Positions 22,953 to 30,271 of a DNA stretch of 39,099 nt are shown piece by piece. A program made the translations under genes and the position numbers. Origin of the DNA: Actinomycetota bacterium (GTDB taxonomy: Bacteria > Actinomycetota > Actinomycetes > Mycobacteriales > Pseudonocardiaceae). Below the pieces are notes generated by a model, which was not told the origin of the DNA, did not search any database, and was given only the letters and a program-made list of their open reading frames with translations. The DNA lies in contig JAJPIR010000286.1 of NCBI GenBank assembly GCA_021324675.1, positions 1 through 39,099 of the forward strand. Direction: 5' to 3'. Each line of letters begins with the position of its first letter. Positions within the stretch are counted from its first letter, which is position 1.

Positions 22953-24317
22953 TTAGACGAAATCGAACTGTTCGGTGTGGATCCGCGGCTCCGGGATTTC
23001 TAGCCCGTCGAGCACGGTCAGCACGTCATTGACCATCGCGGGCGGCCCGCAGAGGTAGTAGTCGAGCTGGTTACGCCGGAACTTGCCGGGTAGCAGTTCG
23101 GTGAGCAGGCCGGCATCGATCGAACCGGACGGGCCGGTCCAGCTGGGTGGGGGCCTGCGGAGCACTTCGACGACGGTGAGGTCCAGTCGTTGTTGCAGCT
23201 GCCTGATCTCCCCCCGGAACAGCAGCTCGTCAATTGTGGAGGCGACCACCAGCAGCCGGTGCGGGCGTCGATCGCGTCGATGCGCCAGCGTCCGCAGCAT
23301 GCTCATCATCGGGGTAATCCCCACTCCACCGGCGATCAGCACCAGGCCGGTGGTGCGTTGCAGGTCCAGGGTGAACGCACCATGGGGGCCGTCGATCCAC
23401 ACCGGCCTTCCCGGTCGCAACAGCCGCAGTTCGCTGGTGAAGTCCCCGCTGTGCCGGATCGTGAACTCGGTCCACAGGCCCACATGTGCGCTGGAGGCGA
23501 TGGTGAACGGGTGCTCTTGCGACCGCACCGACGGGTTGAGCCGCAGCCAGGCAAATTGGCCAGGGGCGAATTCGAGGCCCCGGCAGCCCCGCCGGGAAGG
23601 GTGCCGCCGTGGCTGGAGCACCAGGGTGCTCACCGTGCTGGTTTCGGGCCTGACCTCCCGGACTATGTACTCACGGCCGGCTCCGAACACCGGCATCCAC
23701 AGCCACCGGTATCCCAGCACCACCACTACGCCCAGCGCCAGGACGATGAAGACGACCCGCATCGAGGTGTCGCGGATGAGGTGGTTGAGCCACCAGATGT
23801 GCAGGGCGCTGAGCACCAGTGCGGTGCCGGCCAGCGTCAGGTGCACCCAGCGCCACACCTCGTAGCGGTGCCGCAGCTTCTTGCGCAGCACCGTCAGCGC
23901 GATCAGCGCCCCCAGCGCCGCGGTGGCGCCAACCGCCGCGCGAGCGCGATTGGGTGCGTGCACCACGTCGAAAAGCGCCAGGTTGGCGGGCTTGGCGACC
24001 ACCACCAAAACGATGTGTAAGCCGACGAGAAGGGTGGCCGCCATCCCGATGAAGCGGTGGATACCCAGCACGCCGTCGATGCCGAGGGTTCGCGTCAGCG
24101 AGCGTACCCGGGACGGCAGTACCACCGCGCAAACCAGCATGGAGGTGGCCAGCATTCCTATCCCGACCGACAGCGCAGACAGCAGGGACGAGCCATCACC
24201 AGCCGCCGAGGTTTGCCCGGTGCGCGGGCCGTGCAGCACGGGTGCGAGCAGGGCAGGACCGAGCAGCACGGCAAGGAAGGCCGTGGCCCACAGCGTTCGT
24301 TCCAGGTGGCGTCGCAC
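22953..24317 (-). CDS. NOX/ferric reductase-like transmembrane flavohaem oxidoreductase
   Basis: A 454-residue protein with a haem-binding membrane domain (about 1-210) and a ferredoxin-reductase-like module (about 215-454). Two histidine pairs, His87/His101 and His159/His173, each 14 apart on separate helices, match the bis-haem pattern of ferric reductases and NADPH oxidases. The FAD site is HPFTIAS (269-275); the nucleotide site is GGVGITPMMS (330-339), with CGPPAMVND near 425. It should pass electrons from NAD(P)H through FAD and two haems across the membrane to an external acceptor such as ferric iron, oxygen or a flavoprotein. The start is GTG. It is first in an operon with the DUF4142 gene and divergent from the response regulator. 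Confidence 0.9.
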   Translation of the reverse strand: MRRHLERTLWATAFLAVLLGPALLAPVLHGPRTGQTSAAGDGSSLLSALSVGIGMLATSMLVCAVVLPSRVRSLTRTLGIDGVLGIHRFIGMAATLLVGLHIVLVVVAKPANLALFDVVHAPNRARAAVGATAALGALIALTVLRKKLRHRYEVWRWVHLTLAGTALVLSALHIWWLNHLIRDTSMRVVFIVLALGVVVVLGYRWLWMPVFGAGREYIVREVRPETSTVSTLVLQPRRHPSRRGCRGLEFAPGQFAWLRLNPSVRSQEHPFTIASSAHVGLWTEFTIRHSGDFTSELRLLRPGRPVWIDGPHGAFTLDLQRTTGLVLIAGGVGITPMMSMLRTLAHRRDRRPHRLLVVASTIDELLFRGEIRQLQQRLDLTVVEVLRRPPPSWTGPSGSIDAGLLTELLPGKFRRNQLDYYLCGPPAMVNDVLTVLDGLEIPEPRIHTEQFDFV

Positions 24318-24489
24318 GGCACGAAAGGTATGGAGAACCGGGTACCCCGCTGGCGCAACCTGAGAGCGTTACCGGCTCGTGGTCGCCCACCCGGCTCTGT
24401 GGCGCGACGAGCGACCGCCGGTTGCTCCTAGCGGCGAGATCGATTACTCCGTTTGCCCTACAGGGCACTCAACGATAACCGGTAACCCG

Positions 24490-25239
24490 ATGGATCCGAC
24501 CAGTCAGCTTGCCGGTCATCGATTGCTCACCACCGCACAGCTACTCTTTCCGCCGATGCAAATTGATCAACGATCAACACTGTTACGGCATCCAGTTCTG
24601 TTGATGGTCCCTGTGCGCCAGACAACGAGCCGGGTGCTGCAGGCGTTACGGTCGACCGGCTTCGAGACCCGGATCCTGGACGCCGTTCCGGACGTGCTGG
24701 ACGCTGCCCGGGCACACAGCCTGGCCGCGATCGTGCTGGACGTCTCGCTGGTCGGCTCCGATACCCGGTGCTTCCTCGACGAGTTGCGCCGGGTCTCCCC
24801 GCAGCTGCCGGTCATCGCGTTGACCTCGCGGGAACAGCGGGAGCAGACCGTGTCATTGCTGCGCGGCACCCTGGACGACTACCTGACCACCCCCTTCCCC
24901 GTGGAAGAGTTGGTCAGCCGGTTGCGACTGCGGGTTTCTGATCAAATGGCCGTTGATCGGACCGTGCTGCGTGCCGGGCTGGTCACCGTCGACACCGCGC
25001 TCGGCTTGGTCAGCGTCGCCGGCCGGTTGGTGACCTTGTCACCGACCGAATACGCCCTGCTGGTCGCGTTGGCTAGCCGGCCGGGCGAGCCGGTGTCCCA
25101 GGAGCGACTCACCACGGAGGTCTGGGGCCAGCGCAAGTCTTCCAACCTGGTTGAGGTCTACATCGGGTACCTGCGCCGCAAGCTCGGCCCGGACCGGATC
25201 CGCACCGTGCGTGGAGCTGGTTACGTCCTCGACGGTTAA
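24490..25239 (+). CDS. Orphan OmpR-type response regulator with a degenerate receiver
   Basis: A 249-residue regulator. The C-terminal winged helix (about 150-249) is a standard OmpR type: VTLSPTEYALLVALASRPGE, SQERLTTEVWG, VEVYIGYLRRKLG and RIRTVRGAGYVLDG. The receiver half keeps the phosphorylatable Asp84 (IVLDVSLVGSD) and Thr112, but the N-terminal acidic pair is replaced (LLMVPVRQT) and the invariant Lys is Thr134 (DDYLTTPFPVEEL). Such atypical receivers often work without phosphorylation. No histidine kinase lies beside it. ATG 24556 and 24604 are alternative starts; with 24604 the palindrome at 24563-24577 would lie in the leader. Confidence 0.88.
   Translation: MDPTSQLAGHRLLTTAQLLFPPMQIDQRSTLLRHPVLLMVPVRQTTSRVLQALRSTGFETRILDAVPDVLDAARAHSLAAIVLDVSLVGSDTRCFLDELRRVSPQLPVIALTSREQREQTVSLLRGTLDDYLTTPFPVEELVSRLRLRVSDQMAVDRTVLRAGLVTVDTALGLVSVAGRLVTLSPTEYALLVALASRPGEPVSQERLTTEVWGQRKSSNLVEVYIGYLRRKLGPDRIRTVRGAGYVLDG
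24563..24577. promoter_or_regulatory. Palindrome TTGATC-AAC-GATCAA
   Basis: A perfect 6-3-6 inverted repeat in an AT-richer stretch near the 5' end of the response regulator gene. If translation starts at ATG 24604 it lies about 30 bases upstream of the start and could be an autoregulatory operator; if it starts at 24490 or 24556 it is inside the coding sequence. Confidence 0.35.
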
Positions 25240-25354
25240 CCGAGCTTCCGGCGCGTACGTACCCAAGCGCGGCCACTTGGCAGCGGTGCATGTTCCCAGC
25301 GAACTTTGAGGCCTGGTGCAGCTTGTTTGCACGTCGGACGGCGATAAACGGGTC

Positions 25355-26632
25355 ATGGAGAGCAGGGGCCGGCTACTAGACCAACGCCAACGCGCCGCGA
25401 CCCGGTGGTCGATCGGGCAAGCCGCCACCGTGGATTTGGTGGTGCCGGTGTCCGACGAAGAACGCGCGCTGCCCGGATGCTTGCAGGTGCTGCGTCGTCA
25501 CCTTCATGATGAGCTCCCTTTCGCGTGGACGATCACCGTCGTGGACTACGCCAGCACCGACGGGGTACGGCGGGTGGCCGGCGAGTTCGCCGGGTACGAC
25601 CACCGGATACGGGTACTGCATCTCGACGACGGGGGACGCGGGCAGGCCTTGCGCACTGCCTGGACCTACAGCGACGCCGACGTCGTGGTGTACCTGGATG
25701 TCCATCTGTCCACCAGCATGGATGCACTGCTGCCGCTGATCGCCCCGCTGATCAACGGTCATTCCGACATCGCGATCGGTTCCCGGCTTGCGCCGGGGGC
25801 GCGCACCGTGCGCAGCGCACGCCGTGAAGTGATCTCACGGTGCTACAACCGGATCCTCCGAGTCGCCCACGGCGCGCAGTTCTCCGATGCGCGGTGTCGG
25901 TTCAAAGCGGCTCGCACCGAAGTGATCCGGCCGCTCCTGGCCCACGTGCATGACGACGGATGGTTTTTCGATACCGAGTTATTGCTGCTCGCCGAACACA
26001 ACGGGTTGCGGATACACGAGGTACCGGTCGACTGGGTGGACAACGTTGACGACCGGGCCCGGATGTGGTCGACGATCGTGGTGGACGTCCGGGGGTTGGT
26101 GCGGGTAGCTCGGGCCAAGGCCACCGGCGCGGCACGGGTGGCGGCCCTGCCGCAGCGGCCGGTGCCGCGCCCCACTCACCCGGATGCGGTGCTTGCCGCG
26201 CGGGGTGGGGGGTTGCTGTGGCAGCTAGCCGCGTTCGGCTTGATCGGCCTGGCGTCTACCGCGGTGACCGCCGCGCTCTACGCGCTGTTGCGCTCGTGGG
26301 TGCCGCCACTGGCAGCCAACCTGGTCGCGCTCGTGGCGGTAAACCTGCTCAACACCGAGGCGAACCGGCGGCTGACGTTCGCGGGAAGCGGTGTTGCCCG
26401 GCAGGGCATGCATGTGCGGGGCCTGGCCGTCTTCGGGCTCTATTACGCACTCACGTCGGGTGCTCTGCTGGTGTTGCAAGCCGTGGTCGCCCATCCCTCC
26501 CGCTGGCTCGAGGTTGCCGTGCTGCTCGCCGCGTCGGTCGTAGGCACCGCCGTTCGATTCGTGCTCTTGCGCCGGTGGGTCTTCCCGCCGACCGTTCCGC
26601 GCCCCCGGGGTGCGCCGCGTCGCGCGTCGTGA
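25355..26632 (+). CDS. GT2 glycosyltransferase fused to a GtrA membrane domain, altered DxD motif
   Basis: A 425-residue protein. The N-terminal GT2 domain (about 25-250) resembles dolichol- or polyprenyl-phosphate sugar synthases: VDLVVPVSDEERALPGCL, ADVVVYLDVHLSTSMDALLPL and DDGWFFDTELLLLAEHNGLRIHEVP are homologous blocks (quoted in parts under the family's order). The metal-binding DVD of the family is D115-V-H117 here, and the usual DNASTDGT reads DYASTDGV. The C-terminal GtrA domain (about 290-415) has four helices and EANRRLTFAGSG, and would flip or hold the lipid-linked sugar. GTG 25316 is an alternative start. The stop TGA is formed by the first arm of the 68-bp palindromic element. 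Activity is uncertain because of the Asp-to-His change. Confidence 0.88.
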   Translation: MESRGRLLDQRQRAATRWSIGQAATVDLVVPVSDEERALPGCLQVLRRHLHDELPFAWTITVVDYASTDGVRRVAGEFAGYDHRIRVLHLDDGGRGQALRTAWTYSDADVVVYLDVHLSTSMDALLPLIAPLINGHSDIAIGSRLAPGARTVRSARREVISRCYNRILRVAHGAQFSDARCRFKAARTEVIRPLLAHVHDDGWFFDTELLLLAEHNGLRIHEVPVDWVDNVDDRARMWSTIVVDVRGLVRVARAKATGAARVAALPQRPVPRPTHPDAVLAARGGGLLWQLAAFGLIGLASTAVTAALYALLRSWVPPLAANLVALVAVNLLNTEANRRLTFAGSGVARQGMHVRGLAVFGLYYALTSGALLVLQAVVAHPSRWLEVAVLLAASVVGTAVRFVLLRRWVFPPTVPRPRGAPRRAS

Positions 26633-26691
26633 ACTCGACGCCAGCGACAGCCCCGCACGCTGGAAACGTCGCTGGCGTCGAGTTCACGGCG
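26624..26691 (+). repeat. 68-bp palindromic element, copy 1
   Basis: Arms GTGAACTCGACGCCAGCGAC (26629-26648) and its exact complement at 26668-26687 flank a 19-nt spacer. With G-T pairing the RNA stem can reach about 25 bp. The outer ends GCGTCGTGAACTCGAC and GTCGAGTTCACGGCG also occur at copy 2 (36953-37020), which has the same total length and spacer length. The left arm supplies the TGA stop of the glycosyltransferase gene. It may also act as a terminator before the acyl-CoA dehydrogenase gene. Confidence 0.9.
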
Positions 26692-26727
26692 CCTATCACG
26701 CGGCTGCGTGAGGAGGACACTGGGGTC

Positions 26728-27876
26728 ATGCGCCGTCTGTTGTTTGAGGCTGAGCATGAGGCCTTCCGCGAAAGCGTGCGCGCCTTCTTGGCGAAGGAAG
26801 TGACGCCCCATCTGCAAGCGTGGGAAGACCAGGGCATCGTGCCTCGAGAGCTGTTCACCACTGCGGGCGCGGCTGGCTTCCTGGGTATGGCGATCCCTGA
26901 GGAACTCGGCGGTGGCGGAGTGTCTGATTTCCGATTCAACGCGGTGCTCGGAGAGGAAATCATGGGCACCGGTGCCGCCGGCGCGGGCCTGGGATTGACC
27001 CTGCACAACGATATCTGCCTGCCGTATTTCCTCGACCTTGCCAACGCCGAACAGCGCACCCGGTGGTTGCCGGGAATCGCCTCCGGGAAGCTGATCACAG
27101 CGATCGCGATGTCCGAGCCGGGGATGGGCTCCGACCTGGCGGGCATGTCGACCACCGCCGTCCGGCGCGAAGACCATTACCTGGTCAATGGGTCGAAGAC
27201 CTTCGTCAGCAACGGGCTCAATGCCGACCTGATCATCACCGCGGTGAAAACCGACCCGCGGAAACGCCATCACGGCATGAGCCTGCTCGTCGTCGAACGG
27301 GGGATGAAAGGCTTCGAGCGCGGTCGTAACCTGGCCAAGCTCGGTCAGCACGCCCAGGACACTGCTGAGCTGTTCTTTCACGACGTCAAGGTGCCGGTGA
27401 CCAACTTGCTGGGTACGCAAGGCGGCGGTTTCGCGCACCTGGTGGACCGCTTGCCCCAGGAACGGCTGTCCATGGCGGTTGCCGCGGTAGCCGCCGCCCG
27501 GTCCGCGGTGGAGTTGACGTTGGCCTACGTCAAGGACCGCACGGCCTTCGGCGTACCGATCGGGTCGTTCCAGAACACGAGGTTCCGGCTGGCCGAGATG
27601 GTCACCGAGATCGACATCGCGCAGACGTTCACCGACCGGTGCATCGAGGCGCTCAACGACGGGGAGCTGACCGCCGCCGATGCTGCCAAGGCCAAGTGGT
27701 GGTGTACCGAGCTCCAAGGCCGGGTGGTCGATACGTGCCTGCAGCTGTATGGCGGTTACGGTTACATGCTCGAGTATCCCATCAGCCGGGCGTTCGTCGA
27801 TGCTCGCGTCACCCGGATCTACGGCGGTACCACCGAGATCATGAAGGAAGTAGTCGGTCGGTCACTCGGCCTGTAG
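26728..27876 (+). CDS. Acyl-CoA dehydrogenase (isovaleryl/long-chain type active site)
   Basis: The ATG 26728 (382 aa) follows AGGAGG by 11 bases; the longer open frame merely shadows the glycosyltransferase. This FAD enzyme oxidises acyl-CoA to enoyl-CoA and passes electrons to ETF. Family blocks are AIAMSEPGMGSDLAGM (about 125-140), VNGSKTFVSNG, DRTAFGVPIGSFQ, and QLYGGYGYMLEYPISRAF. The base of medium-chain enzymes (IYEG) is replaced by glycine in RIYGGTTEIM; the alternative Glu245 in LPQERLSM is present, as in isovaleryl- and long-chain acyl-CoA dehydrogenases. With accD1 10 kb away, a leucine-degradation link is conceivable but not shown. Confidence 0.94.
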   Translation: MRRLLFEAEHEAFRESVRAFLAKEVTPHLQAWEDQGIVPRELFTTAGAAGFLGMAIPEELGGGGVSDFRFNAVLGEEIMGTGAAGAGLGLTLHNDICLPYFLDLANAEQRTRWLPGIASGKLITAIAMSEPGMGSDLAGMSTTAVRREDHYLVNGSKTFVSNGLNADLIITAVKTDPRKRHHGMSLLVVERGMKGFERGRNLAKLGQHAQDTAELFFHDVKVPVTNLLGTQGGGFAHLVDRLPQERLSMAVAAVAAARSAVELTLAYVKDRTAFGVPIGSFQNTRFRLAEMVTEIDIAQTFTDRCIEALNDGELTAADAAKAKWWCTELQGRVVDTCLQLYGGYGYMLEYPISRAFVDARVTRIYGGTTEIMKEVVGRSLGL

Positions 27877-28002
27877 TGCGCGTTACAGCCACCCATCCCT
27901 TGGGGTGAATACCGCGGTCGGATGGTACGTACCACTCTCGCCCCGCGATGTATTGAGTAAGCAGTTCAACTCCCCGACCTAGCACGGAGAGGCGGCCCCA
28001 TA

Positions 28003-28425
28003 ATGACCAGCTACAACGGTGCAGCGGTTGCCCACGATATGTTCGCGTTGCTGCATGAGGCCGCGGCACCCGTGGTAACCAGGTGGAGCTACTGCGCCGA
28101 CGATCCCTATGCCGTGACCATCGAAATCCAGACCCGCGGCGATCGATTCGTCGACTGGGTGCTGGCCCGGGAACTACTGGTCGAAGGGCTGTCCGAGCCC
28201 GCCGGAATCGGGGACGTCCGGGTGCGCCCGGCCAGCATGGGCGAATGGGACGTGACGCTGATCGAAATCTGTTCGCCCGATGGGCACGCCATGCTCGAGG
28301 TGGACCGCGACCTCCTGCGGCAGTTCGTCCAAGCCACGATCGATCTCGTACCGCTGGGCGGCGAGGCCATGGCCGTCGATATGGACGCCGAGATCGAAAA
28401 GATCACCAGGAGCTGTGCAGACTAA
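28003..28425 (+). CDS. SsgA-like sporulation/cell division regulator
   Basis: A 140-residue protein of the SsgA-like (SALP) family found only in morphologically complex actinomycetes, where members guide septum siting and peptidoglycan remodelling; SsgB recruits FtsZ. Diagnostic stretches are YCADDPYAVTIEIQTRG, DWVLARELLVEGLSEPAGIG, GDVRVRPAS and SPDGHAMLEVDRDLLRQFV, with the fold running through to an acidic C-terminus. The ATG has GGAGAGG about 11 bases before it. It is a single-gene unit. Its presence is the best internal sign that the organism makes septate hyphae or spores. Which SALP subgroup it belongs to cannot be decided here. Confidence 0.92.
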   Translation: MTSYNGAAVAHDMFALLHEAAAPVVTRWSYCADDPYAVTIEIQTRGDRFVDWVLARELLVEGLSEPAGIGDVRVRPASMGEWDVTLIEICSPDGHAMLEVDRDLLRQFVQATIDLVPLGGEAMAVDMDAEIEKITRSCAD

Positions 28426-28526
28426 AGCGATGGCTGCGCGCGCTGACGAGCCGAGGGCCGCCCTGTATCCGGTGCGAGAATGCAGCTCCTGCCGGCCGCT
28501 AAGAAATATTCTGACGAGTTTCGCCA

Positions 28527-28909
28527 GTGGCCGTGCGGACAATTACCGATCTCTGCGAAAAGGGTGCCGGTAAATCCGAAGCGGTCCAGCGCGCCGCTGA
28601 CCAGTTGAGCGTGTCTGCGCAGAAGGTCAATGCCCCGGTCAGGCTCATCGACCAGTTGCCGCGCCTGGCTACGCGATCGACGATGACGGCATCCCGCTGC
28701 TGGATCGTCTCGATCAAAGCGGGCCGGCTCTCACCCAGCTGCTCGGCAGCGTCGCTGATCTCAGCCGGATGGCCAATCGGATACCCCAACCGGATATCCC
28801 TACCGGACACTCCCACCGGAACCTAGGGCCTTGCGCCGTCACCGCCAGGGGGTCGCCGATGAGGCATACCGGCTCGCCGGTTAGGGAGCCGGCAGGCTGG
28901 CGGGGTTGA
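28527..28909 (+). pseudogene. Frameshifted small helical protein gene
   Basis: The first frame from GTG 28527 gives AVRTITDLCEKGAGKSEAVQ through LIDQLPRL at about 28667 and then turns into non-protein-like sequence. The overlapping frame starting at GGC 28667 continues the protein sense: GYAIDDDGIPLLDRLDQSGP, ALTQLLGSVADLSRMANRIP. Joined, this reads like a class of small actinobacterial proteins with L-P-x-L...DxDxxPLLxxL..xxPxxxxLLxxVxDL. A one-base deletion near 28667 explains it. The second frame runs to TGA 28907-28909, overlapping the 3' end of the LOG gene. It could instead be a sequencing error in an intact gene. Confidence 0.5.
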
Positions 28910-29471
28910 ACGCCTTGCCCAACGGGGGCGGTGTCCAGGTGTCGAGGGCGTCGAGCAGGCGTGCTGCATCGGTGTCGGCGAGGATGAGGTCGCGGTGCTC
29001 CGCCCGCACGAACTGCTCGGTGACGGCATGGTCGAAGAACGCGAGCAGCGGGCGGTAATAGTCGGCCACATCCAGCAATCCACATGGTTTGCGCTGTAGC
29101 CCGAGCTGCGACCAGGTCAGAACCTCAGCGAACTCCTCCAGGGTGCCGTAGCCACCGGGTAGGGCAACGAAACCGTCGGACAACTCCGCCATGAGGGCCT
29201 TGCGCTCGTGCATCGACGAGGTGATTCGCAGATCGGACAGCCCTAGGTGCACGACTTCCTGGCGGACTAGCTGCTGCGGGATGACACCGATGACCTCCCC
29301 ACCCTCGGCCAGCACCGCGTCGGCGACGACTCCCATGAGCCCCACGCTTGCCCCGCCGTACACCACCCGCGTGCCACGAGCGGCAAGCTCAGCGCCGAGC
29401 GTTCGGGCTGCGGCGGCATACTCTGGCTGGGCCCCCGGACTTGCACCGCTGAACACGCAGACGCTGTGCAC
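28881..29471 (-). CDS. LOG family protein (nucleoside 5'-monophosphate phosphoribohydrolase type)
   Basis: I take GTG 29471 as the start (196 aa, [11 protein letters not shown]), since Rossmann-fold strand 1 begins there; the frame is open to 29567 but the extra residues look random. LOG enzymes release adenine-type bases from nucleoside monophosphates, and plant-like members activate cytokinins. Signature motifs are [16 protein letters not shown] (about 35-50), the Arg90-Lys91 pair in MHERKALM, and [16 protein letters not shown] (105-120). In bacteria many were annotated as lysine decarboxylases in error. There is no recognisable ribosome site, so translation may be leaderless. The gene faces away from a strong inverted repeat at 29591-29645. 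Confidence 0.92.
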   Translation of the reverse strand: MHSVCVFSGASPGAQPEYAAAARTLGAELAARGTRVVYGGASVGLMGVVADAVLAEGGEVIGVIPQQLVRQEVVHLGLSDLRITSSMHERKALMAELSDGFVALPGGYGTLEEFAEVLTWSQLGLQRKPCGLLDVADYYRPLLAFFDHAVTEQFVRAEHRDLILADTDAARLLDALDTWTPPPLGKAFNPASLPAP

Positions 29472-29590
29472 CAGAACGAGACTACGAGAACAGAGATAAC
29501 GATCTCGTTCGCTGCGGCGAGCCGCTCGGTGGAACTGGCGCATTGGTGAGACGATCCGGCAAGGCAACGACGGTGCGACTGGCGCCGGAA

Positions 29591-29645
29591 TTGTGATGTC
29601 TCCCCGGGCCGGCAGGTGCGCGGCCGGCCCGGGGAGACATCACAA
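29591..29645. repeat. Perfect 23-bp inverted repeat
   Basis: Arms 29591-29613 and 29623-29645 are exact complements around a 9-nt centre (AGGTGCGCG). The outer part of each arm reads TTGTGATGTCTCCCCGGG, the inner part is GC-only. It lies between divergent genes (LOG on the minus strand, VOC on the plus strand), where a terminator is not expected; it has no T tract. It might be a mobile-element remnant or a regulatory cruciform. Confidence 0.9.
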
Positions 29646-29686
29646 CTGATCGCCAATCGCGCCACCGGATCTGGGATGCTCGTTGC

Positions 29687-30076
29687 GTGGAACAGCGCAT
29701 CAGCCTGGTGACGCTCGGCGTGACCGATCTATCCCGAGCTCGCTCGTTCTATGAGGCGCTTGGCTGGGCCGGCGCCCAGCAGCCCGACGATGAAGTCTGC
29801 TTCTTCCAAACGGGTGGGATGGTGTTCGGTCTGTGGACGGCGCTCGGCGGTCACGGCGCTCCGGGGATCGAGCTGGCGCACAATGTCCGTTCACCGGAGG
29901 AGGTCGGTGCCGTCCTGGCCGAGGCCGAGCGGGCGGGTGGCACCGTGGTGCGGGCTCCGGCGCGGGCGGACTGGGGTGGGACCACAGGGGCATTCGCCGA
30001 TCCCGACGGCTATGTCTGGGAGGTTGCCCATAACCCCGGCTGGACCCTCGACGAGGATGGCGCGGTCCGGATCTAG
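29687..30076 (+). CDS. VOC (glyoxalase/dioxygenase-fold) family protein
   Basis: A 129-residue vicinal-oxygen-chelate fold protein with two beta-alpha-beta-beta-beta modules: EQRISLVTLGVTDLSRARSF to VFGLWTAL, and GIELAHNVRSPEEVGAVLAE to DPDGYVWEVAHNPGW. The C-terminal module keeps the Glu of the typical FxDPDGxxxE metal ligand set, while the N-terminal histidine ligand is replaced (SLVTLGV), so a classical glyoxalase I activity is unlikely. The close-knit ending AHNPGWTLDEDGAVRI is typical of one actinobacterial subgroup. Substrate is unknown. The start is GTG with no clear ribosome site. Confidence 0.9.
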   Translation: MEQRISLVTLGVTDLSRARSFYEALGWAGAQQPDDEVCFFQTGGMVFGLWTALGGHGAPGIELAHNVRSPEEVGAVLAEAERAGGTVVRAPARADWGGTTGAFADPDGYVWEVAHNPGWTLDEDGAVRI

Positions 30077-30127
30077 CCGCCTTCGCAAACGGGCCCCGAA
30101 GAAATGCCCGAAGAAAAGGGGGACGAC

Positions 30128-30271
30128 ATGCGGGTCCCTACCTGGCGGCCGCCGTTCAGCGTCGACATGGCTGGAGAAGTTCTGCTGCCCGGCCCGGAGG
30201 CACACATCGCCCCCACCACCTTCGACACCTGGCTTGCCGGTATTGGCGTCAGCGCCCCCGGGCCACGGTGA
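30128..30271 (+). CDS. Possible small protein, 47 aa
   Basis: ATG 30128 is preceded by AAGGGGG six bases upstream, and the frame MRVPTWRPPFSVDMAGEVLL continues through GPEAHIAPTTFDTWLAGIG to TGA at 30269-30271. It lies 51 bases after the VOC stop and overlaps the last 23 bases of the convergent permease gene. The ribosome site and composition argue for a real gene; there is no family I recognise. Confidence 0.35.
   Translation: MRVPTWRPPFSVDMAGEVLLPGPEAHIAPTTFDTWLAGIGVSAPGPR

Noticed and set aside
26065-26727. Long in-frame N-terminal extension of the acyl-CoA dehydrogenase frame
   Set aside because: It overlaps the glycosyltransferase in another frame, codes Gly/Arg/Ala-rich nonsense, and the conserved protein begins at ATG 26728 after AGGAGG.
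28499-28816. Minus-strand frame of 105 codons opposite the frameshifted relic
   Set aside because: It has no family resemblance, while the plus-strand halves join to a coherent protein pattern.
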